Shown here: one piece after another, positions 18,057-26,453 of the stretch
How the letters are laid out: each line of letters starts with the position of its first letter
Position numbering within the stretch: position 1 is the stretch's first letter
DNA from: Neoluteolibacter marinus
Lineage (GTDB): Bacteria; Verrucomicrobiota; Verrucomicrobiia; Verrucomicrobiales; Akkermansiaceae
Length of the DNA: 64,000 nucleotides
Direction: 5' to 3'
NCBI RefSeq assembly: GCF_014904755.1
Contig: NZ_JACZFQ010000021.1
Coordinates: forward strand, 124,001-188,000
Made by a program: the position numbers and the translations under genes
The notes under the pieces: generated by a model
What the model was told of the DNA's origin: nothing
Seen by the model: the letters and a program-made list of their open reading frames with translations, nothing else
The model's database searches: none

Positions 18057-18761
18057 TCAGCGCCGGGGCCCCTTCGGTCCGCTGGCCGGCTTTTCGAAGG
18101 TCAGGTAAGTGATCGATTGACGCTTGTCGCCGTCGAGCGTGCTCACCTGCATCTTCTTGATCGTGTAACCCTTGTCGTCCGGCAGTTTCATCACGCTGTC
18201 GACCTGGAATTCCTTGATGGCCTTGCCCTTGCGGTCGTGCGCCCGCACCTGCCAGAAGGCGCCGTATTTCTTGTGAACCCACACGAAGACGGCCCCGTAG
18301 GCGCCACCACGGCCGGGATTGTTCAGGCGGATCTTGTAGCAATCGGCGCCGTTGACGCGCTCCTCACCCTTCAGCTCCGCGTTCTTCCAATAAAGGAAGC
18401 GCAGCGTGAGATCCTCGTAGGTGATGTCCGAGCCGGCAATCGGCCGGACCAGCTTGCTGGTCGGGAAGACCGAGGTGTTGCCCTTGTCGTCGAGCGTGCG
18501 CAGCTCCGCGTTTTCGTCGCCCATCCGGATGTGGAAGCGCTCGCCGGTATCGTCCAACCGGAACTGCATGTTGTTCTCGCGGACGAAGAGCATGATCCCC
18601 GACTTCTTGCCGTTGAATTTCTCGACCTCGCCCTTCAGGTCCATCTGCTGGAGCGTGGCGGACAGGCGGATGCTGCGGATCATGGCGTCCGGATCCGGAT
18701 TCTGCGCGTGGAGCGGCGCGACGGTGGCGAAGAGCGATGCGGCGGCGAGAAGGAATTTCAT
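18057..18761 (-). CDS. LolA-like outer membrane lipoprotein-sorting protein
   Basis: Secreted periplasmic protein of the LolA-like fold. The ATG at 18761 gives a clean signal peptide (MKFLLAAASLFATVAPLHAQ). The mature part has the beta-rich order expected of this family: a segment on lipid or prosthetic handling (KSGIMLFVRENNMQFRLD), a SDITYEDLTLRFLYW stretch, and a late strand YTIKKMQVSTLDGDKRQSI. About 234 residues. A promoter-like sequence lies 30 bases upstream. The precise cargo is unknown, and it may be a relative rather than the lipoprotein carrier LolA. Confidence 0.65.
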   Translation of the reverse strand: MKFLLAAASLFATVAPLHAQNPDPDAMIRSIRLSATLQQMDLKGEVEKFNGKKSGIMLFVRENNMQFRLDDTGERFHIRMGDENAELRTLDDKGNTSVFPTSKLVRPIAGSDITYEDLTLRFLYWKNAELKGEERVNGADCYKIRLNNPGRGGAYGAVFVWVHKKYGAFWQVRAHDRKGKAIKEFQVDSVMKLPDDKGYTIKKMQVSTLDGDKRQSITYLTFEKPASGPKGPRR

Positions 18762-18792
18762 GGGTGGCGGGTGAAGGTGGGCGCGGAATCGC

Positions 18793-18822
18793 ATTCTAGC
18801 AAGCTCCCGGGCGGAATCGCAA
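18793..18822 (-). promoter_or_regulatory. putative promoter of the LolA-like gene
   Basis: On the minus strand TTGCGA (18822-18817) is followed after 18 bases by TGC-TAGAAT, an extended -10-like box at 18801-18793, 31 bases before the ATG. This is the best example of the TG(T/C)TAGA element that recurs in this window. Confidence 0.5.
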
Positions 18823-18941
18823 AAAGAGCGTCCCCGATGACCCGGATTTTTCAAATTCCCGCCATTGGAGCTTGATGCCGGACGCAGGCGCGAAGTGGAA
18901 TCCCTCACGCCCTACCCCCGGCGGAATTTTTCAAATCCAAC

Positions 18942-19934
18942 ATGAGCCTCCGCACGCAGCTAACGGATATCCTCCCCCCCCTCCTCCCGAGCAATCCGTC
19001 GGATGCCATCAAGGGAACCGAGCTCATCCGTCTCGCCCGCCTGCAGTTGGAAGGAGCATACTCCGACGCCTCGCTGCGCTACCATTTCTCGATCATGTCG
19101 TGCGATCCGGCCTCGCCGATCGCCAAGGTGGAAAAAGGCCAGGGTTACTACCGCCGCACCGCCCCGGTGCCCGCCCTGACCGGCGCCCAGGAGCTGCTGG
19201 CCCTCAGCCACGGCCGCCTGGACGAGTTCAGCGCCGATCATGAGGCGGTCGACCTCGCCCTCGAGCGGATGCGCAAGTTCCGCGCGGTGGTGATGCGCTA
19301 CTACGACGTCAACGGCCGCTTCCCCTTCGTGTTCCGCCAGGCATTCGCCCAGGGATCCTCGCTCGGCAACCTGTGGAAATTCCCCGAGGTCGCACTGGTC
19401 GACTGGGAAACCGGCGACGCTCCCGACGAGGAGCTGACACTCGACCCGGCGATGCTCTCCCTGAAGCAGCGACTCGGCCTGCCGCCGTTCCGTCTCCACG
19501 CGGCGCGGCTGCGCATCCAGCCTGCGCTCAACAGCTTCCGCGAGGACTTCTTCCAGGCACTGTCCGCGTCGATGTGGGCCCAGGGCGGCGAGCTGCTCTA
19601 TGCCGCCCCGATCGAGGACGAGGCGCTCGCCGACGGTTTGCGGCGCCTGAATGCCGTCTTCGGCGTCGGCGTGATGTCCTTCGGCCTGACCGCCGCGGCG
19701 CTCGACGACCTGCCGCGCCCTGCCAACATCCTCAACGCCCACCCGCGCGAAACCGAAGCGCTGATGGAGCGCCTCGACATCCACCGCGTCGCCGCGCCGC
19801 ACAGCCGCCAGCACATCGACTGGCAGGCGCTCGACGGCCTGCGCAGCGAGAGCCCCGAGATTGGCAAGCTGATCCTGTGGCTGAACTCGTGCATCGAAAA
19901 AGGCCGCGCCGAGGCATTCCGCGACGACGCCTGA
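18942..19934 (+). CDS. HrgA/COG2958-like protein: winged helix plus restriction-nuclease-fold region
   Basis: 330 residues, cytoplasmic. The first ~70 residues look like a HARE/winged-helix module (helices around GTELIRLARLQLEGAYSD, then a wing-like KVEKGQGYYRR). The C-terminal half carries the pattern I associate with HrgA-type proteins: a WKFPEVALVDW segment, then FREDFFQALSASMWAQGGEL and a later RLNAVFGVGVMSFGL. In that family this half is a PD-(D/E)XK nuclease fold. The expected F-E-x-K core is not obvious (the strand reads RLHAARLRIQ), so catalysis may be lost. No methylase or other restriction gene is nearby. The function is unknown and the assignment tentative. Confidence 0.5.
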   Translation: MSLRTQLTDILPPLLPSNPSDAIKGTELIRLARLQLEGAYSDASLRYHFSIMSCDPASPIAKVEKGQGYYRRTAPVPALTGAQELLALSHGRLDEFSADHEAVDLALERMRKFRAVVMRYYDVNGRFPFVFRQAFAQGSSLGNLWKFPEVALVDWETGDAPDEELTLDPAMLSLKQRLGLPPFRLHAARLRIQPALNSFREDFFQALSASMWAQGGELLYAAPIEDEALADGLRRLNAVFGVGVMSFGLTAAALDDLPRPANILNAHPRETEALMERLDIHRVAAPHSRQHIDWQALDGLRSESPEIGKLILWLNSCIEKGRAEAFRDDA

Positions 19935-19964
19935 ACAAGCGGGCCGGCGCGAACCTGAGAATCC

Positions 19965-20735
19965 ATGAAATCATCCCTGCGTCTCCTTGCCCTAGCCGCC
20001 CTGCTCCTTTCTCCCGCCCGCGGCGCGGAGGAAAAGTGGACCGCCATTTTCAATGGCAAGGACCTGACCGGCTGGACGCCCAAGATCCGCGGGCTCGCCT
20101 ACGGCGAGGACCCGAAGAAGACCTTCATCGTCGAGGACGGTGTGTTGAAGGTCAGCTACGCCAACTACAGCGAATGGGGTGAAACCTACGGGCACCTGTT
20201 TTACGGGAAGAAGCTCTCGAACTACCGCCTTCGCCTCGAATACCGGGTCGTCGGCGAACAGATCAAGGGCGGCCCGGGTTGGGCGCTGCAGAACAACGGG
20301 ATCATGCTCCATTGCCAGGACCCCAAGACCATGGGCAAGGACCAGAGCTTCCCGGTCTCGCTTGAGTTCCAGCTGCTCGGCGCCGGCAATGGCGTCGGCA
20401 CCACCGGCAACCTCTGCACCCCGGGCACCTTCGTCACCATCGGCGGCGCGGTGAACAAGAACCACTGCATCAGCTGCAAGCAACCCGCCTTCCCCCCGGG
20501 CGAGTGGGTCACCGCCGAGGCGGAAGTCCACGGTGGCAAGCTGATCCGGCACCTGATCAACGGCAAGGTCGCCTTCGAATACACCGACACCAAGCTCGAC
20601 CCCGCCGACGGCGACGCCAAGCCGCTCATCGAAGCACTCGGAGGCGATGCGCTCACCGAAGGCTACATCAGCCTCCAGTCCGAGAGCCATCCCTACGAGT
20701 TCCGCAAGATCGAGGTGATGGAACTGGCGGAATGA
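19965..20735 (+). CDS. secreted DUF1080 (3-keto-disaccharide hydrolase-like) protein
   Basis: DUF1080 proteins have a laminin-G-like fold, and some act on 3-keto-sugars. A signal peptide (MKSSLRLLALAALLLSPARG) is followed by the typical FNGKDLTGWTPK start and a NYRLRLEYRVV strand. GWALQNNGIMLHCQDP, a late HLINGKVAFEYTDT and a final GYISLQSESHPYEFRKIEV complete the fold. 256 residues. It stands alone on the plus strand; a small hairpin (GCGGCGA/TCGCCGC, 20775-20792) follows the stop and may be a weak terminator. A second DUF1080 gene is at the right end of the window. Confidence 0.9.
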   Translation: MKSSLRLLALAALLLSPARGAEEKWTAIFNGKDLTGWTPKIRGLAYGEDPKKTFIVEDGVLKVSYANYSEWGETYGHLFYGKKLSNYRLRLEYRVVGEQIKGGPGWALQNNGIMLHCQDPKTMGKDQSFPVSLEFQLLGAGNGVGTTGNLCTPGTFVTIGGAVNKNHCISCKQPAFPPGEWVTAEAEVHGGKLIRHLINGKVAFEYTDTKLDPADGDAKPLIEALGGDALTEGYISLQSESHPYEFRKIEVMELAE

Positions 20736-20774
20736 GCAGCGCCCCGTGACCCGCGGCGCAGCCGCCCTCGGACT

Positions 20775-20795
20775 GCGGCGATCCTTCGCCGCTTT
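20775..20795 (+). terminator. weak hairpin after the DUF1080 gene
   Basis: GCGGCGA (20775-20781) pairs with TCGCCGC (20786-20792) around a 4-base loop, followed only by TTT. It is the sole structure seen in the 185-base gap before the hisD stop. Termination strength is doubtful. Confidence 0.3.
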
Positions 20796-20920
20796 GGGAA
20801 TGGAGCCAACGGGCACGACTCCCGGGCGAATCGGAGCAGCCCTAGCAGAACATCCCGCCCTGCCGACATCCACGGGCTGCGGCACGTCGCCCTTCCTGAG
20901 TCGAAGGTCCTGCCCCTCTC

Positions 20921-22204
20921 TCAGCCTTCCGCCCGGATCGCGGTGGAACGGCCGTGGGCGTCAAGCCCCTCGATGCGGGCGAATTCCTCGACCGCCGCGA
21001 GCGACTTCTTCACGGCGCTCTTGTTGAGCTTCACGATGCTGGTGCGGCGCTGGAACTGGTCCGCGCGCAACCCGGAGAACGAGCGCCCGCTGCCGCCGGT
21101 CGGCAAGGTGTGGCTGGGACCGGCGAGGAAATCCCCGACCGCGACCGGCGAATCGTTGCCGAGGTAGATGGCCCCGGCGGTGCGGAGCAGCGGCAGCCAC
21201 TTGCGCTCGTCGGCGGCGATCAGCGAGACGTGCTCGGCGGCGAAGTCGTTGGCGATATCGATGGCCTCGGCCATGTTTTTCACCTGCAGGATGAAGGTCG
21301 CCTGCTTGAGCACCTCGCGGATGTAGCGGGCGCGGCTGAGGGTTTCGAGCTGGCGCTCGATCGCCTTCAGCACCTTGCCGACCAGCGCCTTCGAATCGGT
21401 GACAAAGCCGATCACGCTGTCACCGCCGTGTTCGGCCTGGGCCAGCAGGTCGGCGGCGATGTAGTCGGGATTGCCGGTCTTGTCGGCGACGATGAGGATC
21501 TCGCTCGGTCCCGGGAGCAGGTCGATGGACACCGCACCGAACAGCTGGCGCTTGGCCTCGACCACGAAGCGGTTGCCGGGACCGAAGAGGCGGTCCACCG
21601 GCTTGACCGACTTGGTGCCGAGCGCCATCGCGGCGATCGCCTGGGCACCGCCGATCTTGAGGATCTCGGTGACGCCGGCGGCCTTGAGGGCATAGAGCAG
21701 TTCGGGATTCACCGTGCCATCCGGGCCGCACGGCGTGGCGGCGAGGATCTCGGGAACGCCGGCGGCCTTGGCGAATCCGGCGGTCATCAGGGCGGTGGAA
21801 ACCAGCGGCGCCTTGCCGCCCGGGACATACACCCCGACGCGGTCGAACGGCTGGAAGCGCTCGCCGATCCGGGCGCCCTCGTGGTTGAGCATCGACCAAT
21901 CCTTGCGCAGGCCGCGTTTGGCGAAGGCGATGATGTTCTTCAGGCTGGCCGCGACCGCCTTGCGGGTGGCCGGAGCGACTTTCACCGCGGCGAGTTCCTC
22001 GGCGGTGACGAACAGCTGTTTCTCCTGGAGCACCACGTTGTCGAAGCGCTTGGCATAGGCGACCAGCGCCTTGTCGCCCTTCTCCGCCACCTCGGAAATG
22101 ATCTGTTCGACCAGGTCGCGGACGTCATGGGTCGGCAGCGCGCGGCGGTTGAGGCGCTTGACGAAGGAGGCGTATTCGGCGTCGCGGTATCCGAGGACTT
22201 TCAT
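20921..22204 (-). CDS. hisD: histidinol dehydrogenase
   Basis: Catalyses the last two NAD-dependent oxidations of histidine biosynthesis. From the ATG at 22204 (MKVLGYRDAE) it is 427 residues, the normal length. Family signatures include RVGVYVPGGKAPLVSTALM, the zinc-site region LLAQAEHGGDS and the C-terminal AGPSHTLPTGGSGRSFSGL. It follows the DUF420 gene by 11 bases, so it appears to be the last gene of the ctaB-sco-sco-DUF420 transcript, an unusual partnership. No other his genes are in the window. Confidence 0.95.
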   Translation of the reverse strand: MKVLGYRDAEYASFVKRLNRRALPTHDVRDLVEQIISEVAEKGDKALVAYAKRFDNVVLQEKQLFVTAEELAAVKVAPATRKAVAASLKNIIAFAKRGLRKDWSMLNHEGARIGERFQPFDRVGVYVPGGKAPLVSTALMTAGFAKAAGVPEILAATPCGPDGTVNPELLYALKAAGVTEILKIGGAQAIAAMALGTKSVKPVDRLFGPGNRFVVEAKRQLFGAVSIDLLPGPSEILIVADKTGNPDYIAADLLAQAEHGGDSVIGFVTDSKALVGKVLKAIERQLETLSRARYIREVLKQATFILQVKNMAEAIDIANDFAAEHVSLIAADERKWLPLLRTAGAIYLGNDSPVAVGDFLAGPSHTLPTGGSGRSFSGLRADQFQRRTSIVKLNKSAVKKSLAAVEEFARIEGLDAHGRSTAIRAEG

Positions 22205-22215
22205 GAACGGGAGGT

Positions 22216-22785
22216 CTAGTAGTAGGGCTTGAGCATCAGGTAGCAGATCGGGCCGGTGACCGCGACGTAAAGCCACAGGGGAAACACCCAGCGGGCGAGC
22301 CGGCGGTGGGCCGCGAAGCGATTGGTCCAGCCGGCGATGAACGTGAAGAGGATGAACGGCAGGCTGACCCCGGCGAGCGTGATGTGGCTGATGAGCAGGA
22401 TGAAGTAGACCGTACGGATGGACCCTTCCCCGCCGAAGCGGGTCTCTTCGGTGGTAAAGTGATAGGCCACGTAGCAAAGCAGGAAGGCCACCGAGAGGCC
22501 CATCGCCGCGAAGATGGCACTGCGATGAAGCGCGAGTTTGCCCTTCTTCACCGCTACCAGGGCGACCACCAGGGCGACGGCAACGAGGGAATTGAGCACC
22601 GCGTGGACCGGCGGCAGGAACATGAACGACCATCCCTCCGGAAGCGGGATGCGCAGCTCGGGTCGGCGCATCAGGCCGACCAGCACCAGCACCACCGCGG
22701 TCAGGATCCAGGCGACGACCCCCAGCTTCCGCGAAAGCGCTTCCTGCGGTGGCCGGGACAGCCACTCCTTCCGTTCGTCGTTCAT
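22216..22785 (-). CDS. DUF420 (CtaM-like) membrane protein, cytochrome oxidase assembly
   Basis: 189 residues with four to five predicted transmembrane helices. Features typical of DUF420 are histidines at helix ends (FLPPVHAVLNS, LHRSAIFAAM, YVAYHFTTEE, ISHITLAGVSLP) that could bind haem or copper. Characterised CtaM proteins are needed for assembling haem-copper oxidases. Its ATG overlaps the stop of the upstream SCO gene by one base (TGATG), supporting translational coupling, and context with SCO and CtaB proteins fits the same role. Confidence 0.85.
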   Translation of the reverse strand: MNDERKEWLSRPPQEALSRKLGVVAWILTAVVLVLVGLMRRPELRIPLPEGWSFMFLPPVHAVLNSLVAVALVVALVAVKKGKLALHRSAIFAAMGLSVAFLLCYVAYHFTTEETRFGGEGSIRTVYFILLISHITLAGVSLPFILFTFIAGWTNRFAAHRRLARWVFPLWLYVAVTGPICYLMLKPYY

Positions 22786-23510
22786 CAGATTCCGGGCGTT
22801 TCGTTCTTCTCCAGCTCCGCCTCCACACGGTCGTAGAGCTGTTGCTTCAGCTTCTCATAGAGCTGCGGGTCCTGCTTGCGGCCTTCCTCCGACCGGGCGT
22901 CGGCCAGCGGCCACTTGCCGATGACGTTCCACTCCCGGTCCACGAGCATGATTCCCATGTCGTGGGCAAAGCGGCCATTGGCCTCGGCGTCCATCGGATC
23001 GGTGCGCTCGCGGATGCCGAAGAAGCGCAGCTCCTTCTCGAGATATTCGTGGGTCTCCTTCTCGTCGGGGTGACTCATGAACCACCAGTTCGAGGGATCG
23101 GCGCCGAGGGCCTCCGAGTAGTCCACCAGCCGCTCGGGCGTGTCGGTGGTCGGATCCACCGAAATGCAGACGACCTGGAAGTCGGGATGGTCCTTGAACT
23201 CGTCGTAGATCGACTTCAGTTCCTGGCCGTTGCGCACCGCGCAGTGCGGGCACACGGCGAAGAACTCGGCGACGATCCAGACCTTGCCCTTCAGGTCCGA
23301 CAGCTTGACCTGCTCGCCGGCCTGGTTGACGCCGGTGAGGTCCGCCTGGATGGGGAAAAAGGTTTCGGCCTTCTCCGCCCCGACGTCGGAATACACCGGT
23401 TGTTCCTGCTCCGGAACACGGCTGCCGAGGAAGATGGTGAAAGCGAGGATGATGGCCGAGATCACGGCCACGGAGCTGTAGATGAGGGTGATTTTCCCGC
23501 GGTCGGTCAT
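22785..23510 (-). CDS. SCO family protein with CPHC motif
   Basis: Membrane-anchored thioredoxin-fold protein of the SCO1/SenC type, linked to copper delivery to cytochrome oxidase. One N-terminal helix (ITLIYSSVAVISAIILAFTI) precedes the fold. The redox/metal motif reads FAVCPHCAV, CxxC spacing rather than the usual CxxxC of SCO proteins. VVCISVDPTTDTPE and a FAHDMGIMLVD segment with the family histidine region are present. The ATG at 23510 overlaps the stop of the upstream paralogue (ATGA). About 241 residues. Confidence 0.85.
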   Translation of the reverse strand: MTDRGKITLIYSSVAVISAIILAFTIFLGSRVPEQEQPVYSDVGAEKAETFFPIQADLTGVNQAGEQVKLSDLKGKVWIVAEFFAVCPHCAVRNGQELKSIYDEFKDHPDFQVVCISVDPTTDTPERLVDYSEALGADPSNWWFMSHPDEKETHEYLEKELRFFGIRERTDPMDAEANGRFAHDMGIMLVDREWNVIGKWPLADARSEEGRKQDPQLYEKLKQQLYDRVEAELEKNETPGI

Positions 23511-24289
23511 GGCGTGACGGGTTGGGCGAGGAGTTCGTCGATGGTTTGGATCAGGAGAAACTCCAACTGGCCGACGTTCGAGCGGTCGTTGCCGGTCTTG
23601 ATTCCCTTGCCGTCCCAATCCCGGGCTTCGGCGAAATTGAACGCCGCCACATACGGCGGGCCGCCTCGCTTCTGCGGGACCACGGCGCGGCGGATGTGGC
23701 GGTCACGATCGACCAGCACGACCGAGGAGTCATACAACCACTTCCCGTCCACCTGATGCGGCATCTGCTCGAGCTTCAGTTTGTTCTTGAGGAATTTGTG
23801 GACGTACTCCTGGCCGGCGGCCGCGAACCACCATTTCGGAAGGTCCACACCGAGTTCCGCCGCCACCCGGGCGAGGACCGCGGGCTGCTCGTGTTCGGGA
23901 TCCACGGTGAAACAGACGATCCGGAAATCATCGCGGCCGGCATACCGCTCATTGAGCCGCAGCAGCACCTCGCGGGTGGTCTCCCAGCTCTCCGGCTGGT
24001 TCACGGCAACCCCGCACACGACCCAAACCTTGCCAAACAGGTCGCTAATCTTCGCGCCGCTCGCGTCTTGCCGGACCACGCCGAACTCCGCCTTGTCGTC
24101 GATCCTCCCGACGATGCCGGGCCGCGCATGCTCGGCCTGCTTGGCGATCTGCTCCCGGCCCCATTTGACGTAGGCGGCGAAAATGCCGATCCCGCTGGCG
24201 ATCATGATCAAAACCAGCCACAGCGCGGTCTTCCGCAGCTTCCGCGGATCACGCACCGCGGGTTCAAGGTTTTCAGCAGGGCTCCTCAT
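23507..24289 (-). CDS. SCO-like protein lacking the metal-binding cysteine pair
   Basis: 260 residues with one N-terminal transmembrane helix (TALWLVLIMIASGIGIFAAYV) and a thioredoxin/SCO-like domain recognisable by KISDLFGKVWVVCG, IVCFTVDPEHEQPAVL and LYDSSVVLVDRD. Where its neighbour has CPHC this protein reads CGVAVNQPES, leaving a single Cys, so it cannot form the normal copper/redox site. It is coupled by ATGA overlap to the intact SCO gene, which suggests a partner role. It lies downstream of ctaB. A pseudo-enzyme is likely. Confidence 0.75.
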   Translation of the reverse strand: MRSPAENLEPAVRDPRKLRKTALWLVLIMIASGIGIFAAYVKWGREQIAKQAEHARPGIVGRIDDKAEFGVVRQDASGAKISDLFGKVWVVCGVAVNQPESWETTREVLLRLNERYAGRDDFRIVCFTVDPEHEQPAVLARVAAELGVDLPKWWFAAAGQEYVHKFLKNKLKLEQMPHQVDGKWLYDSSVVLVDRDRHIRRAVVPQKRGGPPYVAAFNFAEARDWDGKGIKTGNDRSNVGQLEFLLIQTIDELLAQPVTP

Positions 24290-24307
24290 CGGGCGGCGAA
24301 AACTAGA

Positions 24308-25255
24308 CTAGACCCACGCGATGGCAAGCAATCCGAGTTCGAGCGGCAGGTAGAGCAAGGTGAACAGGAACAGGCGGCGGAACGAAGTGCGCTCGCCGTC
24401 GCGCATGAAACGGCCCGCCAGGGCGGCCATCACCAGTCCCGCGAGGACGCCGCCGCCGAGCGCGACGTAACCCTGCCAACCCGGCGTCCAGCCGGCGAAC
24501 CACGGCCACAGCGGCAGCACGGCGAGGCACAGCGCGAACACCGCCGCGAGCAGCCCGCTGCGGCGGCCGCTGACATCGCCGTCGGACCACATCTTGTAGC
24601 CGGCGCCTTCGTATTCCTCGCGGCACAGCCAGTTGATGGCGACGAAATGGGGCAGCTGCCACAGCGCCAGCAGGGCGAAAAGGAACCACGCGCGGTCGTC
24701 CACCGCCCCGCCGGCCGCGGTCCAGCCGATCACCGGCGGGATCGCCCCGGGAACCGCACCGACCAGGGTGTTGGTGCTGCTGGCGCGCTTGAGCGGCGTG
24801 TAGATGAAAACGTAGATCGCCACCGTGGCGGCGGCGAGCCAGGCCGGCATGGCGCCGACTTTCACCGCCAGATGGATGATCCCGGCGGCGGAAAGGATCC
24901 AGCCGACCCCGAACGCGAACAGCGGGTCCATCCGCCGCGACGGCAGGGGGCGGTTCGCCGTGCGGCGCATGCGGGCGTCGAGGTCGACCTCCATCAGCTG
25001 GTTGAAGGCCGCCGACCCGAAGGCCGCCGCGGCGGTGCCGATCAGGGTGTGGGCCAGCCGCACCAGGTCGAAGTCCTGGCCGCGCGACGCCAGCAGGAAG
25101 CCGAAAAACGTGGTGATGAGGACGAAAACGTTGAGCCGCATCTTGGTCAACACGACCAGGTCCTTGCGCAATCCCGGCGGGGCCTCGGCGGCTTCCACCA
25201 CCGCATCGGCGCCGTCGGTGGCGGCGGGTGTTTCGGCGGTCGGTTCTTCGTTCAT
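24308..25255 (-). CDS. ctaB: protoheme IX farnesyltransferase (haem O synthase)
   Basis: UbiA-family membrane enzyme that adds a farnesyl group to haem B for haem-copper oxidases. The prenyl-binding Asp motifs are clear: NQLMEVDLDARMRRT and, in the second half, the region REEYEGAGYKMW. Several hydrophobic helices follow the family order, including FVAINWLCREEY. The ATG at 25255 (MNEEPTAETP) is chosen, with an Ala/Glu-rich N-terminal tail of about 35 residues. First gene of the cluster, divergent from the argA-like gene with about 106 bases between starts. Confidence 0.93.
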   Translation of the reverse strand: MNEEPTAETPAATDGADAVVEAAEAPPGLRKDLVVLTKMRLNVFVLITTFFGFLLASRGQDFDLVRLAHTLIGTAAAAFGSAAFNQLMEVDLDARMRRTANRPLPSRRMDPLFAFGVGWILSAAGIIHLAVKVGAMPAWLAAATVAIYVFIYTPLKRASSTNTLVGAVPGAIPPVIGWTAAGGAVDDRAWFLFALLALWQLPHFVAINWLCREEYEGAGYKMWSDGDVSGRRSGLLAAVFALCLAVLPLWPWFAGWTPGWQGYVALGGGVLAGLVMAALAGRFMRDGERTSFRRLFLFTLLYLPLELGLLAIAWV

Positions 25256-25345
25256 CGGCGGGACGCCGGAAAGAGAACCCCGGACGGGCGGCATGGCACG
25301 GAAAATGTGACGCCTTCACGCCGCGATTGCACCCCCGCCCTTCTC

Positions 25346-25352
25346 TGCTAGA
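25346..25352 (+). promoter_or_regulatory. TGCTAGA element close to the argA-like start
   Basis: TGCTAGA ends 9 bases before the GTG start. A TTGCAC at 25327-25332 with a 15-16 base spacer could be the -35. If this is the -10, transcription would begin at or next to the GTG, giving an almost leaderless message. No Shine-Dalgarno sequence is visible. Confidence 0.4.
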
Positions 25353-25361
25353 ACCCCGGGC

Positions 25362-26453
25362 GTGGCCGATCAGGGTGATGTCAGGGCAGTGCTCCAGTAC
25401 GTTCCGCAGTTCCGCGGGAAGACCTTCGTGGTGTTGATCGAGGCCGGCTTGCTTCCGGAACCGGCGATCGCGGAAAGCCTGCTCGACCTGGCGGCGATGG
25501 AGGATGTCGGCGTGAAGCTGGTCCTGGGCGTCCTCGGCGGCGACCTGAAGGACCTCTACGACTGGACCCTCGAGTGCGAGATCATGTCGGCCCGCCTGAC
25601 CCGGCCGTTCAGTGATCCGGAAGCCATCGCCGAAGCCAAGGCCATCCTCGGCCGCGGCCAGACGGTGGTGGCGGACGCCTCCTCCAACGACCCGCTCGAC
25701 CCGCAGGTGGTCGCATTTGCCCTCGGCATGGGCGCCGTGAAAGTCATCGCCCTGCTCGAGGAAGCCATCCTGATCGACGGCGTCCCGGTCCCGGCCGTTG
25801 CGGCTTCCGATGCCAACGCACTGGCGGCATCCGGAACCGTCACCGGCGCCCACCTGCTGCGGGCCGCCGCCGAAGCCTGCCGCCGCGGGATTCCCCGCGT
25901 CCACGTCCTCAACGGCCGCCGCCAGGGCGTGCTGGTCGACGAACTTTTCTCCAACGAAGGGGTCGGGACCATGGTCCACGCCGACAGCTACCGGGCCATC
26001 CGCCCGCTGCGGGAGGAGGACATTCCGGAATTGCTCGGCATGATCGGTCGCTCGGTGCGCCGGACCAAGCTGGTGGAACGGACCTACGAGGACATCGAGG
26101 TGCGGATCGGCGACTACCACGTGATGACCATCGACGACAACGTCGTCGGCTGCGTCGCGCTCCACGAGTATCCCGGCGAGGCCGTCGCCGAGGTGGCCTG
26201 TCTCTACGTCAAACTCAACCACGAGGGCCGCGGCTACGGGGTCGACCTGGTTCATCACGCCGAGAAGATCGCGGCCGAACGCGGCATTCCCCGGGTTTTC
26301 GCCCTGACTACCCGCGCCGCGGATTTTTTCCAGAACCGGGTCGGCTACACCGAGCGCGAGCCAGAGATCCTGCCCCAGCGGCGCTTCCGCCAGCTGGAGG
26401 AAAGCGGCCGCGGTTCCAAAGTGTTCGAAAAGATTCTCGCGACTCCTAGCTGA
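25362..26453 (+). CDS. argA: N-acetylglutamate synthase-like protein (amino-acid-kinase-like plus GNAT)
   Basis: First step of arginine synthesis, acetylating glutamate. The N-terminal ~215 residues resemble an amino-acid-kinase domain of ArgA/NAGK type: it contains RVHVLNGRRQGVLVDELF followed by GVGTMVHADSY. The C-terminal ~140 residues are a GNAT acetyltransferase, with VACLYVKLNHEGRGYGVDLV as the acetyl-CoA loop. At 363 residues it is shorter than E. coli ArgA, mostly in the kinase-like part. It starts with GTG at 25362. Its end overlaps the convergent DUF1501 gene by 8 bases. Confidence 0.8.
   Translation: MADQGDVRAVLQYVPQFRGKTFVVLIEAGLLPEPAIAESLLDLAAMEDVGVKLVLGVLGGDLKDLYDWTLECEIMSARLTRPFSDPEAIAEAKAILGRGQTVVADASSNDPLDPQVVAFALGMGAVKVIALLEEAILIDGVPVPAVAASDANALAASGTVTGAHLLRAAAEACRRGIPRVHVLNGRRQGVLVDELFSNEGVGTMVHADSYRAIRPLREEDIPELLGMIGRSVRRTKLVERTYEDIEVRIGDYHVMTIDDNVVGCVALHEYPGEAVAEVACLYVKLNHEGRGYGVDLVHHAEKIAAERGIPRVFALTTRAADFFQNRVGYTEREPEILPQRRFRQLEESGRGSKVFEKILATPS

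Noticed and set aside
24303-26258. A 651-codon minus-strand open frame
   Set aside because: Overlaps ctaB in another frame and runs antisense to argA; the real ones carry family motifs.
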